DNA of 64,000 nucleotides from Aphrocallistes beatrix (taxonomy: Eukaryota > Porifera > Hexactinellida > Sceptrulophora > Aphrocallistidae), in NCBI GenBank assembly GCA_963281255.1, contig OY725492.1, forward strand, positions 3,525,104-3,589,103, given 5' to 3'. The notes beneath the pieces are model-generated. The model searched no databases. It was not told where the DNA came from and saw only the letters and a list, made by a program, of their open reading frames with translations. Both the position numbers and the translations under genes were made by a program. Position 1 is the stretch's first letter. Each line of letters opens with the position of its first letter. Shown here in pieces: positions 22,165-34,700 of the stretch.

Positions 22165-23091
22165 TTAATTGTCAGACTGACTCTCAGTCAATATTTGGTA
22201 GATGTGCCTAAATTTACCCCAGAATACCAAGCTCAGTAGTGTATGGGGTCCAATTCGGAAATAGTGTGGTCCTAGTCCTTTGTAGAAAGCTTGTAAACCT
22301 TCGTTCTTCAAGATCTTAACACCACAGTCGAGTATATTCTTGTACATCACACCTTTTCCATGTTTATCCACGTTTTGGTTGTATAGCCGAGTGCATATGA
22401 CGTCGAAAGGTGTCATGAGTAGACAAACCACCAACCCGCTAACTAAACTCGAAGCGATAAGCACGCTCATATCAGTGCGTTTCTTGTCCAGATATTCTGA
22501 AAGGAAAGACTGAAATTGTGAAAATGTGCTCAGCTGCGCGGCTGACCCTATTGTCACCCTAGTCATCGCCCCGGAAACGCCCCTCCATAGACCGAACACT
22601 CCGGCTTTTCGGTATACTTCCAGGAGCGCGCTGCTCCCGCTGCTATGACTATGCTGGTATCCAACTGCAATGGAGGCAGCACTCGCAGCTTGTAGATGTA
22701 CCTTAACCATGTAGAAGGGACTAGCCACGAAAGAACCCAGGCAACCAGACAACGCGCCGAATGCTATGGTCACTGGGAGCATCGTTCTACCCTTTTCATC
22801 ATGCGCTGCTCCTGTATTCATGAGAACCTGGTATGTTCCCAGCCTTGCGCTATTCATAACAGCCTGGTACATGAGCGCAGGTCCGAGCCCCTTTTGAATG
22901 GACCGCAGTCCGTCGTTCCGAGCGACCGTGTAAAAGGCTTGTAGCGTGTTTCTATAGTGTCGTGTATAGGTGCCTTGTGCTCTCAACTCCCCCTGTAACT
23001 GGAGGCGGGTCTTGATCACCTCTAAAGGATTCGTAAAGAATCCAGCACACACTGCAGCTATTCCACCAAGCAGAAATTCACTTGGGTTCAT
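22165..23091 (-). CDS. SLC25A35: Mitochondrial carrier of the SLC25A34/SLC25A35 type
   Basis: Intronless, 308 residues, the usual length for a carrier. It shows the threefold repeat of about 100 residues with P-x-[DE]-x-x-[KR] signatures: TNPLEVIKTRLQLQGEL near the start, SPFYMVKVHLQAA in the middle, and TPFDVICTRLYNQ in the third repeat. The N-terminal LQLQGEL-GTYTRHYRN stretch and the late RIGPHTLLSLVFW are specific to the A34/A35 branch, which acts in the mitochondrial inner membrane; yeast Oac1 is a related oxaloacetate carrier. The substrate in animals is not settled. The start is the only Met ahead of the first helix. Confidence 0.9.
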   Translation of the reverse strand: MNPSEFLLGGIAAVCAGFFTNPLEVIKTRLQLQGELRAQGTYTRHYRNTLQAFYTVARNDGLRSIQKGLGPALMYQAVMNSARLGTYQVLMNTGAAHDEKGRTMLPVTIAFGALSGCLGSFVASPFYMVKVHLQAASAASIAVGYQHSHSSGSSALLEVYRKAGVFGLWRGVSGAMTRVTIGSAAQLSTFSQFQSFLSEYLDKKRTDMSVLIASSLVSGLVVCLLMTPFDVICTRLYNQNVDKHGKGVMYKNILDCGVKILKNEGLQAFYKGLGPHYFRIGPHTLLSLVFWGKFRHIYQILTESQSDN

Positions 23092-23853
23092 AAAATGACG
23101 ATTCTCTATTCAATCTTTGTGGTTTAATTATGTAGTCGTATGGAGAGAAGCAATTAATAAAATTCATCTACGCGCATCCTTAATTTTTTCTACTTTTTTG
23201 TGTCAGTAATGATTAAGAAGTTCCCCTTAATTTTTACGAAAATTAAAACTATGGTGATTTAGCTTGCAAGCACAAACATAAGATACAAACTAGACAACAT
23301 TTGTAGAGTTTCTGTAAATACATTGCACACTTGCATTATTTATGTCCTGATACTAGACTAGAGCCACACTTATGCAAAGGAGATATTGAGTTTTGCACCA
23401 CGCCCCTGTCATTAGAGTTGAAATCTGAATTATAAGCGTATATTATATCTCACATGCTGAATTGCTGATACTATATCATATGTACTCCAGAAATGATAAC
23501 TTTGCTTAATTCATTAAACAATTACGTTATCAAAGTCATCATACACGATGCAATATTTACGCTAGAAACGATATCTCAACTAATACATATATACAGTATT
23601 ATGGCATTTCATTATGGAGAATCCAATTCTTACACATAAATGTCAATAATGTAAATATTGAGCATGACATTAGCATGTGTATGTATGCATACAAGTATAA
23701 TACGGGATTATACGTCCATCATGTTGGAGCTACACTATCGGTCTGTCGACCGACATTTTAATTTGTTTTTTAATTATTATCAACGATACAATCATTGAAG
23801 AGAATACATTAAAAGAAATAAAAAACTCAAGGGTATAAATACTCTGAGATAGG
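23092..23853. other. Intergenic stretch, nothing recognised
   Basis: AT-rich DNA between the carrier and MTHFSD. No gene, RNA or clear repeat is seen. Confidence 0.6.
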
Positions 23854-24939
23854 TCAGCTTCTATCGTTTTGTTTTGAAATGAAATCTGTAAAACTGATTA
23901 CTTCATATTTAGATGTGTCTTCTGGAAAAAAATTGCTGTTTCCATGGATATTAGCAGGTTCCCTACTAGCCCCCCTTCCTCCCCTAACTCTTGTTGGCCT
24001 CCCTCTGTATCTGCCATCAGAATAATTATAATTCCCCCTTTCCCCTCCAAGTAAAATATCCTCTGATGCCCCGATACCTTGATACCTACCTTGATACCTA
24101 CCTCTACCCCTACCCCTACCCCTACCTCTACGTCGCATCTCAGCACTAGTCTCTTCTCTCCTCGTTAGAGTCACATCGGTGCCAAACGTGTACTCCCTCT
24201 CCCTCAGAATATTCAGAATAGGGATGCTAGACAGCTTCTCGAGTGTCAGCTCACTCCAGATGATACCGGGGGGCTTCTCTCTCCTCGGACACCTGATTAC
24301 CTGTGTCGGCGTTACTATAATATCGACAGGCATGTCATATGGCCGCATTATGCATCCCGGGATCTCTACTACTTGAGAGTCGTGTACAGAGGTGATGACA
24401 ACCGTCTCAGGTGTGATAATTCGCAGTGAGAGCATCATAGCATACTCGAGGTCTGCGAACCCCTCCCCCTTTCCTACCCTCCAGCCGTCCTTAGACACGG
24501 CCACACACCCTGTTATAACCAGGCCAATTCGCACATCTTCATCAAGGTCAATTTCTCTCCCGAACTCTCTGATACCGTCGTGACTAGCACACCTACGGAG
24601 TGCTTCCTTATTCGCGGCTTTTGGCACTTCAATATTATTAATCAATCCACATTTTAGCCTAGGCGTAGGAACATACAACTGTTTGTTATTCTCCAAGACC
24701 AGAAAACGCATTTCTTCTTGAGGTTTGTCGGGATTGACTTTGATAGATTTCGCATTTTTAAATTAATCTAATCTGGCAATGTTTTGGCAAGCAGCCTGTG
24801 CACCCTTGTAGTTGGGTATCCGGTTGAAAACAGGACGTGGGAAGAGAGCTATGTTGTTATCTTCAAGGTGTTTCCAGATATTTTGTCTTATTGAAAGTTT
24901 GGTTATCTCACTTATTTCTTGTGAATTATATTCTGTCAT
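23854..24939 (-). CDS. MTHFSD: Methenyltetrahydrofolate synthetase domain protein, with an in-frame stop
   Basis: The frame from ATG at 24939-24937 to the stop at 23854 has 361 codons. Family matches run from the first block (FPRPVFNRIPNYKGAQAACQN, human FPRPVHHRIPNFKG) through VNPDKP, LYVPTPRLKCGL and GWRVGKGEGFADLEYAMM, which belong to the 5-formyl-THF cyclo-ligase fold. Codon 59 (24765-24763) is TAA, exactly where the family has Val or another residue in LDVF. Homology continues in the same frame on both sides. The C-terminal 80 residues are Arg/Gly-rich (RGRGRGRGRGRY) instead of the RRM of vertebrate MTHFSD, which keeps an RNA-binding theme. The stop may be a nonsense allele, readthrough or a sequence error. 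Otherwise translation could start at Met 77 (24711), losing the first block. Confidence 0.8.
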
Positions 24940-25524
24940 TCAATAATGAAATCTTAATAAAGTATGATAGAATATGAATTGCAAATCAACCTCGTACAAA
25001 GTAAAAATCAGATAACAGAGTATCTTATTTCTTGATTAATTAATTTGAACATAGCTTAACCGTACAAGGCCATATTGAAAGCACGTGGGAACCTGAACCT
25101 GAGATTATAAGAAGAATTTGATTAAAATACAATTAAATACCACTGCAAGCTGGTAAACTAGAGATATCGCGTAGGCACAACATGATGCAAGTGATGAGTT
25201 CAAGGTTGGAATTCCCGGGGAAATTTTCAATTGTGTCGTGTTACAGAGTTCATGGAAATTTGAACAGGTGGCATCGCCTACAGACAAAAACATATACGCA
25301 AACCAACCACGCGAGATTAAATGTTTTGGGATCAGAGTGAAGTCACCAGAGACGGAGGTAACGGGACACTTTGAATTTCGAGTGATTAGATAAATTCATT
25401 AGCAAAATCAGCAAATTAAGCCAAACGATTACCGAATTCGACGAACTCTCTTGCCAAATTATCCCAATACATCCTACTCACAAGGTATAAATAAATGCAG
25501 ACGCTAGCAGGTTGGGAGCAGGGA

Positions 25525-27222
25525 TCAGATTTGCCATTCTTGGAAGAAGTCGTTCCCCTTATCATCTACAACAATGAACGCAGGGAAGTCCTGCACCTCA
25601 ATCTTCCACACAGCCTCCATCCCTAGTTCCGGGTACTCCAGCACCTGCATCTGTTTGATGTTGTTGCGAGCTAGGATAGCAGCAGGCCCGCCGATGGAGC
25701 CGAGGTAGAAGCCGCCGTGCTTCTTACATGCCTGCGTCACCTGCCTGCTCCTGTTACCTTTCGCGAGCATCACCATACTGCCCCCGCTCTCCTGGAACTG
25801 ATGCACGTACGAGTCCATCCTCCCTGCGGTCGTGGGACCGAACGAACCGGACGGCATTCCCTCAGGGGTTTTGGCGGGGCCGGCATAATATACGGGATGG
25901 TCCTTGATGTATTGCGGCAGTCCCTCACCTGCGGTTAGTCTCTCCTGCAGCTTGGCATGCGCGATGTCCCGTGCCACGACCAACGTCCCGGAAAGACTGA
26001 GTCTAGTCCTGATGGGGTACTCACTCAGAGTTGCTAGCACCTGCTCCATTGGGCGATTCAGGTCTATTCTCACCGCCTCACCTCCTAACAGCTGGGTATC
26101 TGTCACCTCGGGGAGGTACTTCCCAGGCTCCCTCTCCAGCTGCTCCAAGAAGACCCCCTCCCGCGTGATCTTGCCTAGCGCCTGTCTATCTGCGGAACAC
26201 GACACCCCTATTCCGATGGGACATGAAGCACCATGTCTCGGTAGCCGAATCACCCGCACATCGTGGCAGAAGTATTTCCCACCGAACTGAGCGCCAATCC
26301 CGCTCTCCCGCGTCAGTCTCAACACCTCTTGCTCCATCTCCACATCCCGGAACCCCTGTCCCTGCTGGTTTCCGGCGGTCGGGAGGGCGTCCAGGTATTT
26401 GGTGGAGGCCAGCTTCACCGTCTTCAGAGTCATCTCGGCGCTGAGTCCGCCTATCACCACGGCCAGGTGGTAGGGGGGGCAAGCGGCTGTGCCTAGGGTC
26501 TTGATCTTCTCGTCGAGAAAGCGGAGCAACTTTTCACGATTCAGGACCGCTTTGGTCTGTTGGTAGAGAAAGGTCTTGTTGGCAGAGCCGCCTCCCTTAG
26601 CAATGAACAGGAACCTGTATTCGTTTCCGCGGGTGGCGAAGAGTTCTATCTGCGCGGGGAGGTTGGTGCCCGTATTTACCTCTGTGAACATGTCCGTAGG
26701 AGAGACTTGTGAGTAGCGGAGGTTCCTCTCGGTATAGGTCTCGTACACTCCCCGCGCTATGTGCTCCTCGTCCCGCCCGTCCGTCCAGACGTCGTGGCCA
26801 CGCTTCCCCATCACGATGGCGGTGCCTGTGTCCTGACAGCCAGGCAGCACCATGGCAGAAGCAATATTCGCGTTTCGGAGCAGAGTAAGAGCCACGAATT
26901 TATCGTTGTTGGTAGCCTCAGGGTCTCTCAGGATGCCGGCCAGCTGCTGCAGGTGTGCTGGCCTCAACAGGTGTGCGATGTCTGTCATGGCCTCTTTAGT
27001 CAGAATGGTAAAGGCAGAGCTGTCTACTTTTAAAAATTCGCGGTTGTTGACACTCATGGGAGATACATAGTCTGAGGTGATGAGTCGGTAGGGTGTCGTT
27101 TCTGATGTTGCAGAGAGAGATAGCACATCTTGATAGAAGAAAGGTTTAGGAGTTGAGCTCTGCCATCTCTTCAGTCCCAAACTGTGGTTTAATCGGGTGG
27201 TTAGTCTAATCACACGCAACAT
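25525..27222 (-). CDS. Class I (iron-sulfur) fumarate hydratase, mitochondrial
   Basis: Intronless, 565 residues. It resembles bacterial FumA/FumB and the kinetoplastid class I enzymes, not the class II FH normal in animals. Cys129 ([10 protein letters not shown]), Cys248 (TAACPPYH) and Cys342 (GIGVSC) have the same spacing, 119 and 94, as the three 4Fe-4S ligands of the Leishmania enzyme, so the cluster should form. The C-terminal domain has the [12 protein letters not shown] and [12 protein letters not shown] signatures. The first 25 residues are basic with hydroxylated residues and no acids ([20 protein letters not shown]), a likely mitochondrial presequence. The reaction is fumarate to malate in the citric acid cycle. 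Whether a class II gene also exists is not visible here. Confidence 0.9.
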   Translation of the reverse strand: MLRVIRLTTRLNHSLGLKRWQSSTPKPFFYQDVLSLSATSETTPYRLITSDYVSPMSVNNREFLKVDSSAFTILTKEAMTDIAHLLRPAHLQQLAGILRDPEATNNDKFVALTLLRNANIASAMVLPGCQDTGTAIVMGKRGHDVWTDGRDEEHIARGVYETYTERNLRYSQVSPTDMFTEVNTGTNLPAQIELFATRGNEYRFLFIAKGGGSANKTFLYQQTKAVLNREKLLRFLDEKIKTLGTAACPPYHLAVVIGGLSAEMTLKTVKLASTKYLDALPTAGNQQGQGFRDVEMEQEVLRLTRESGIGAQFGGKYFCHDVRVIRLPRHGASCPIGIGVSCSADRQALGKITREGVFLEQLEREPGKYLPEVTDTQLLGGEAVRIDLNRPMEQVLATLSEYPIRTRLSLSGTLVVARDIAHAKLQERLTAGEGLPQYIKDHPVYYAGPAKTPEGMPSGSFGPTTAGRMDSYVHQFQESGGSMVMLAKGNRSRQVTQACKKHGGFYLGSIGGPAAILARNNIKQMQVLEYPELGMEAVWKIEVQDFPAFIVVDDKGNDFFQEWQI

Positions 27223-27513
27223 GGCAGAATGTGAAACTAGGGAGATAAGCTGTTATTTCGTTTAGTTGTATCATTCGTACTTTCACCAGCTGCAGGACTA
27301 TAATTATGCTAAGATGAAACATTTTAGCGTCAGCTACAATACGAGTATGATATCATTCAAATACATAATTTGATTATCACTTTCATCTCCGAGGTTTTCT
27401 GATATGATCACACATGTAAACATCCCTAATACAAGGTAAGATGGTTGAAAGTACAACTTAGGAAATTCTTTGATGATCTGAATAGTGAAAGTTATGGCTT
27501 GCTATGTCATATA

Positions 27514-27758
27514 CAGTCCCGGCAAAAAGTCTGGGATATTTTAGTATTTTCTATTTATTTTTAATTTATCCCGGTAATAAACATATAATATATTTTAATT
27601 AAATATTTCATACTTTTCGTGTTATAGAAAGAGTAGACTCGAGATTTTCATTGCATTAAATTGACAAAAAATATTCTGCAATATTAAAATTTGTTATTTT
27701 TGCTAAAACTATAATATTCATATTTTACATACAATAGTCCATACTTTTTGCAGGGACT
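27514..27758. repeat. MITE with CAGTCCCGGCAAAAAGT ends
   Basis: The left end CAGTCCCGGCAAAAAGTCTG and the right end CATACTTTTTGCAGGGACT are imperfect inverses flanked by TA. The interior is AT-rich. It looks like a Tc1/mariner-type non-autonomous element. Confidence 0.7.
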
Positions 27759-27759
27759 A

Positions 27760-29045
27760 TATATATTTCTTTTATAACTCGAGACAGACTAACTCACAAT
27801 ATCAAGACGGAAATAATTTGTTGGGCAAGGGAAATGTTCTAGCTATGTCACTTATTGTCACTATTTCCACCACCAATTTTACCAGTGACATTTTAAAAAG
27901 GTCACTAGCCTTTTAAGTGCCGCACTCTTACCCGCCGCAAGCAACGCGGTATTAAAATTCCTTCAGCCTTGATTGCTTTCATACTTTCATAGTTAGCAAA
28001 GTCTTGAAATGCTGCGGCCGCTACAGCCAATCTAGTGAAGACGTTCCCTGGAATGTATTTATTAGGATAGTAACAAACACGTTTTGAAATAATAACAGAT
28101 TCTAATTTAGTTTAATACTAGCAATAGGAGTAACAGGATGAGATCAAAATTTGAAACCAGTCATTTTGTAAAAGAGACGATGGGGCGACTTTTTGAGCAA
28201 TATTTTTGGGATATTCTCAAAATTTATATATTCAATGTTATTGCAATGCGGGCACTTTAGGTAAAAAAAAAATCCAAAGGGTGCTTGGTGAGATTTTTGG
28301 TGCAAAACAACAAATTTCAACCTCATTCCCGTCCGAAAGTGGGCTTTTTGCAATTTTGCAATTATAACCTCCACGCTGTAATTTATCTTTGACTGGAGAA
28401 GAGATGACATAATTGTATTAATCATTTTGTGCTAATATTTAAATTGAGTATAAATACGAGTGAGAAATACTGGAACATATAACTGCATATTGCAGTGTAT
28501 GAGAATGACCTTGCTAAAGAGTACATCTTGGCTCAGAAATTCAGAATTATTGAGAAAACTTAGTACGAACCTCAAATACGGCCCATCCACATCCCCACTG
28601 AAGGCCCTTTTTGGAGCTGAGACAAGTTCACTATTAACAGTGACCTTATATCTAATTCGCTCAGAGGAGACATGTTACAGTCAGGGGCGGATACTCTGTC
28701 TCAATAAAGGTGCATTATGCTTGACAAAATTTTGAATTGGATTCAAAATAGTTCTAATAGTAGAAACGAAAAGATCCGCAACTTTTTTAGTGGAAACCCT
28801 CATCTAAAATTAAGGCCATGGATATGTTATCTGGCTGAATTGAAAATGCACTATAGTGCTATACCTCCATCAATTTTGCATGCTTTCTCTCTATTGGTAT
28901 CATTAATTAAGACATGACCACTCCCAATTTGCGTTGAGTAATTAATATTGCATAAACGCGATTTGCTTGCTTGCGTTGCGCGGTTTGTGTCCGCATGAGT
29001 CTTGCAATAGATAACTGCCAGATAAATACAGAAAGGAATGTATGT
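27760..29045. other. Intergenic stretch, no supported gene
   Basis: Several frames of 65-93 codons occur on both strands, but none shows a recognisable family or convincing splice context. A fragment of the GC-rich Helitron-like tail lies near 28955-28990. Confidence 0.5.
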
Positions 29046-29048
29046 CAT

Positions 29049-29314
29049 GGTGGAATAATAGAATGTGTATATTAATATACCCTACATATGCAACTATCAT
29101 AAAAAAAGAAGACTCATCACTCTGTTATGACGTCATCAATCATCATTACACATCAAAAAAAATTTAAAAATTTGATTATTTTTCGAATGATATCGATTTT
29201 AGCAGTAGACAGACATATTTAGAGATGTTATCTCCCTTGTAATTAATCAATGTGAGCCTCCGGCGGACACAACGTGTCCGCCAGCCGCGCAGGGCAAGCA
29301 GCGAAGCGCGCTTG
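29049..29314 (+). repeat. Helitron-like element, 5'-truncated copy
   Basis: Carries the 3' half of the family with the TATGACGTCATCA block, the 9-bp hairpin and the GCGCGCTTG end followed by T. The 5' end and TA run are missing. Confidence 0.65.
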
Positions 29315-29660
29315 TATATGGTATATGTTAATAACTCACTAAATATCTACATTATAACTATATACCAAAATCGGATGATCTGATGCAATATGGATATTTG
29401 TACTGTCTTCTCTCCTCACCATCACTAACTTATTCTATTTTTCAATGCTGTTACCAAATTGAGTCTTCTTCCAGTACTAAAAGACTATTACGTATTTTGA
29501 TAGCTGAGTTTGATAGTTATTTCGAATTTTAGTTTTGATTAAAATTATGTGTCAACTGTCAACTAATAAAAACGATCGGGATCGCGATATTCTTTTTCAC
29601 GATCGACTAATGCCCTTAGTACGTAGATATGTGATTTGGCTCTGAGTACTTATAAATACA

Positions 29661-30200
29661 TCCTTACTATTAAAACTCGATGATTGTATATATATATATA
29701 TATATCTGTAACGAATTGATTGAAGAAACTGCCGGGCGCAGAAAGCTGATTTTTGGCATGTGGGAGTCTTTTGGCTATGGCTCCAGTAAGTTCTGAGTTC
29801 AGAGCAAAATGTCGACTCATCATGGAATTATGACGTCATTGTAACATTTTTAAAAGTTAAGCAACACAGTTATTCGGGCATAAATCAGCCATTATAGGAG
29901 ATAGAAGGCTGAAATTTTAATAGAATCTGTATACTAACATACCTCACATATGATGCGACTTTCATCAAAAAATGATGACTCATCACTTTGTTATGACGTC
30001 ATCATTACGCATCAAAAATTTTAAAATTGACAAATTTGGTGATTTTTCGAGTGAAATCGGTTTTACACTAAGATGGACATATTTAGAGATGTTATCTCCC
30101 TTATAATTAACCAATGTGACTCCAGGCGACCGAAGGGAGCCTCCGGCGGACACGAAGTGTCCGCCAGCCGCGCAGCGCAAGCAAGCGCGAAGCGCGCTTG
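29661..30200 (+). mobile_element. Helitron-like element, copy C
   Basis: Full length (540 bp). Preceded by A at 29660 and followed by T at 30201. Very similar to copy A along the whole length, so the two are probably recent. Confidence 0.65.
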
Positions 30201-30470
30201 TACATAAGTATATTCAGAAAAATTGAAACACTTATAAGAATCTGATGGGGATTATGAATTCATAAAGGAGGTAGAAACTTGGTCAATGTCCCAGTCACTG
30301 ATTCAAGTCATAAAAAGCAGCTTGCCTAGCATTTATTACAGAAAAGAGATATGTGTGTTGAAAATTGAGGCGATGATGTCTGCTTTCGAATTACAAGTCC
30401 ATAGGTATATTATGTTAGCAGCGTTGAAATTTCATTAATTTTAAATAGCTTTGTGGTAATTTTGATTCTA

Positions 30471-30934
30471 TCCTTACTATTAAAACTCGATTATTGTTTG
30501 TGTATATATATATATATATATATATCTGTAACGAATTGATTGAAGAAACTGCCAGGCGCAGAAAGCTGATTTTTGGCATGTGCGAGTCTTTTGGCTATGG
30601 CTCCAGTAAGTTCTGAGCTCAGACGAAAATGTCGACTCATCATGGAATTATGACGTCATTGTCACATTTTTAAAAGTTAAGCAACACAGATATTCGAGCA
30701 TAACTCAGCCATTATAGGAGATAGAAGGCTGAAATTTTAATAGAATATGTATACTAACATGCGTCACATATGATGCAACTATCATCAAAAATGATGACTC
30801 ATCACTTTGTTATGACGTCATCATTACGCATCAAAATTTTAAAATTGACAAACTTGGTGTTTTTTCGAGTGATATCGATTTTAAATCTAAGATGGACATA
30901 TTTAGAGATGATATCTCCCTTCGAAGCGCGCTTG
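30471..30934 (+). mobile_element. Helitron-like element, copy D, internally deleted
   Basis: Has the intact 5' end (A before) and the last bases CGAAGCGCGCTTG (T after). It lacks the hairpin and most of the GC-rich tail, which was lost between GATATCTCCCTT and CGAAGCGCG. Confidence 0.65.
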
Positions 30935-31162
30935 TACTAATAAAAACCGGAAGTAATGGAATTTCGCAAAAAAAGATATATGGTGGAGATCTAAACTATA
31001 GAGGGATACAACCTGCCAAATTTGGTAGAAATCGAACTGTTAAATTTCGCAGGATCGCGGACAGACGGCCATGGTACACAGTTAATAATTTAGTATTTTA
31101 TAACCAATCTCAACATAAAACACAATCTCTGAAGTATTACTACGCGATGGAATAGATTACGT

Positions 31163-31512
31163 CAGTGGTCGGGAATTAGGTTTGACTAATACTCCATTTC
31201 AAGAGCTCAGCGCATCACCATTACCCCGACCTACAAACTATATTGATAAAACACGGAAAACCAAGCAGTTTCATTTGGTATATACAAGGCAACCTGACTG
31301 TAGAACTACTGAATCTAATTATAATCATAGCTAGTCTAATGGCAAACTGGTACTTGATATACTACTACTATAATATGAATTGTGGCAATTTGAAATTGGC
31401 TGCACTCATTCTAAAGTTGCGTCCATACTATTCTCTTCATGCCGGGTCTCGTTACCTCCAGAAAACCTGAAATTACCCCGACGGGGTAATTTACCCTAAT
31501 TCCCGACCACTG
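31163..31512. repeat. MITE with CAGTGGTCGGGAATTAG ends
   Basis: Starts CAGTGGTCGGGAATTAGG and ends CCTAATTCCCGACCACTG, flanked on the right by TA. It is about 350 bp with no coding content. Confidence 0.75.
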
Positions 31513-31776
31513 TATTGCATATATAAATTAATACATTATACAGTGCAGCTTTCCACATTTCCACACTTCGCGACAATCAATAGACCAGCTATTAAATAAA
31601 ATACTGCTATTTTCTAAAATAACGATTAACATCGCTAGACGTATATATACAAACAATAAAATTAACAAATTCAAGTAAATAATTAGGAAGCGAACATTCC
31701 CTAAGATAAATGTTGAAGCGCCGGGTAAAATTCGACAGCAGGGATGGCTCATCTGATTAAAACAGGTCTGGAAAAG

Positions 31777-34700
31777 CTATGTCTGTAGCTTCTTATAGCT
31801 CCCATCTGGAGCTCTGTAATCCACTGGGATCATCATCCGTTGCAATCTGTTGAACGCGTAGCAGCGCTCACCGACGTTTTTTTCTGCATTATAAATACGT
31901 GTGCCGGTCAATCTCATGGTGTCGAGGGTTTTTTGGAATATATCTTCTCTCAAATTATGTTTCTGAAGGAGAATCTGACACAGTTCCAATGTGACAGACA
32001 TTCCCGTGCGGTCTTTCCCACTCTTACAAGAGATGATACGGGACCCGTTCATATCGCGACATAGTTGAGCAGACAGCTGCAAGATTTCGACATTTTTCAG
32101 TTTACGGATATTCATCATATCAATCAAATTCTCTAACTTCTTTTGACAGACTTCTACATTCTTTCCTAGTGTCTCAGTTGCGAAGAGGAACAGTTCCGAG
32201 TACTTCAAGAAGTACTTGTGCAGGTCTGAGAGAGACTTTTGGTTAATTCTCGCCTGAATAGTCGAGTCCCCGATGCGATCTGCTAGAGTCTGAAATTCGT
32301 TTATGCCTATATTGAAAAGGACCCAAATAACCTTGATAAGCTGTCCCGTCTGCAGGGGGTAGGGCAGCAGATCGAATATGGACTGAGACACGGGAATCTG
32401 AATGATGACGCGTGACCTGGTGCCTTTTATAATCGGCTTATCATCGAATAGCTCGTCTTGTAGCGAAATAATTTGGAAGAATAAACTCTGGTTAATATCG
32501 TATTTCGTCACTTCAATATCCTCCAGCATAGAGTTCTCCTCCCCTGAGGTACTGATCAGAGACTCCCAGTGCAAGAGAAACCCGATGTTGTGGAGCTGTG
32601 CCATGAAACTCCAATCGAGAAAATTGTTCTTCAGGTGGATGGAGAAGGAGACAGCGATGGTGGCAGCTGCTTGGATGAAGCAGATGTCTCTCCGGTGTCG
32701 GACCCCCTTCTCACCTGACGGGTACCCGCACTCACTCAGCTGGTAGTACTCCTTATAAATACTGAACAAGAGAGCTAGCCGAGTCTGACTGAACATCAAG
32801 TGGGCCGATTCTAACAGAGCATCAGCATTCGGCTTCAGAATGAGATCCCACTGTTCCTGCTGTAGCTTCCCTCTGAAATCATCCTCCACGAACTCATTCA
32901 CCTGAGTGTTGAGTGTGTTGAGATGGTTCTCCGTCCGTTTAATCATGTCAGTGAGGGAGTAGTCACTCTCCAGAAGACTCAGGCTATCCAGTTCACTGCC
33001 TGAGAAACCGAACGTGAGCGGATCGTTCTGGAGTTCTGCGTTATTAAACACCACTGACTGTCCTCGCTTGCTGGGGGAGGCGGGCGCCATCTTGGCCTGC
33101 TGCAGGGAGATGAGACTCTCCTGGATGAGAGGGGTGGCCATCGCGGAGTAGAAGTCCGCCCCCATCCACTTGTACAGATCGCACATGGACTGGTTCATCT
33201 CCAGGCGCTGCTTCCTGCACGCATGCTTCAGCACCTCGTACACGTTCTTCTTCAGGTTGTTCATGAGCAGAGGCAGCTGTGCCAGCAGGTCTCGGATCTT
33301 CTTCTCCTGCTGGTTCTGCAGGAACAGCGGCGTCTCTCCCACCAGCAGCCTCCTCAGACCTCCGTTCTTGTACTTGAGGTTGTAGGCGGTGGGACAGCCC
33401 ACCGTGATGGTGTCGTATTGAGAGCTGACTTTGGAAGGGTCCGAGGACTTGCCTGAGTTCACTTTCATAGTCTGCACGTGCAGGTTGGTGGGCACGCACT
33501 CCATCCACGAGACCTTCTTGTCAATGCTGCGTTTGAAAGATAAGTTCTTCGCCTCGTGCTTGGAGAGGTCGTCGATGGAGGTGCGGTAGTGGTTCACGAA
33601 GGATTTCTTCTCCTCCAACAGGTCCTGCATCCGGTCTTCCCACAGCTGATTCAGTCCCTTCAACTCCTCCAGCTCCATCAGCTGTTCCGTCTCCTCCACG
33701 ATGCAGACCTGTATCAGAGAGATGGAGATCTCCCACACCTGCCTCGACTCGCTCATTATCTCAGTCACGCGCAGGGCCTCGGGGCTGCCTATCTGCGGCA
33801 GTCGGTAGGTGCTGGTGATGGAGTTATTCGTGAGGGAGTGGTCTTGTACCTCTTTAGAGATGGTGAGGAGGTCCTCGTGTCTCCGTTGGTTTTCATCCGT
33901 GCTCTGCATATATTGAGTCAGACGCTTAGCGACCAACTGAGCTCGACTATTGTCTCCGTTCGTGTTTGAGCTCTGGAGGTAGATGAAACCTTTCAGGTTC
34001 TCCTCTTCGTCTGCCCCCTTTATCTCCAGGGTATTCAACCCATCCCCTTGGTTGAGGAGAGAGAGCTTACAGTCAGCCTGTCCGATCCTACTAACGATCC
34101 CTTCCTTCTTATTCCTGACGTCATACACCTCTAATCGAACCCTGGAGTGGGACTTGACCTGATCCTCTGTTAGACTGATGGTGTGCACGAATTGAGGGTC
34201 TGCACAGTTGGACACCGTCTCGGTCTGTCCGAACTTCATCCACTTCTCCTGACTCTCATCGAATAGACTCACCTTTATCATGGGACTGGGGACTGAGTCA
34301 GGACTGATGGGCACTAGGCTGGAGCAGGCGATGGAGAACTCCAGGTAGGGAAGGCTGGCATCTTCTGAATAGGTCGTGGCGGGGCGTGGTGTTTCTACCG
34401 GGGGAGAATCCCAAACGGGTTTACAAGCGAAGTAAGTTCCCTCCACGGGGTCGTTTCCGGTGGCCTCCTGCAGGTGGCTTCTCAGCTGGCTGAACTTCTT
34501 CCTGAGGGACTCGTAGCTGTTGGTACTCAAGGCTCTCTCCCACGCATCAGCATCCTGCTTGTCCCGCACGTAGAAAGTGAATATTAACTTGTCCTCCATG
34601 ATGTGCGGGTATATCAGCAAGATTCTGTATCTGTACTCATCATTGATCCCGTCATCAACACGAGGGACACACCCCTCTAACACCTGGCATCCCTCCAACT

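Noticed and set aside
33044..33508. 154-codon minus-strand frame rich in Ala, Arg, Gly and Pro
   Set aside because: Alternate frame inside INPP4, caused by GC-rich codon choice there.
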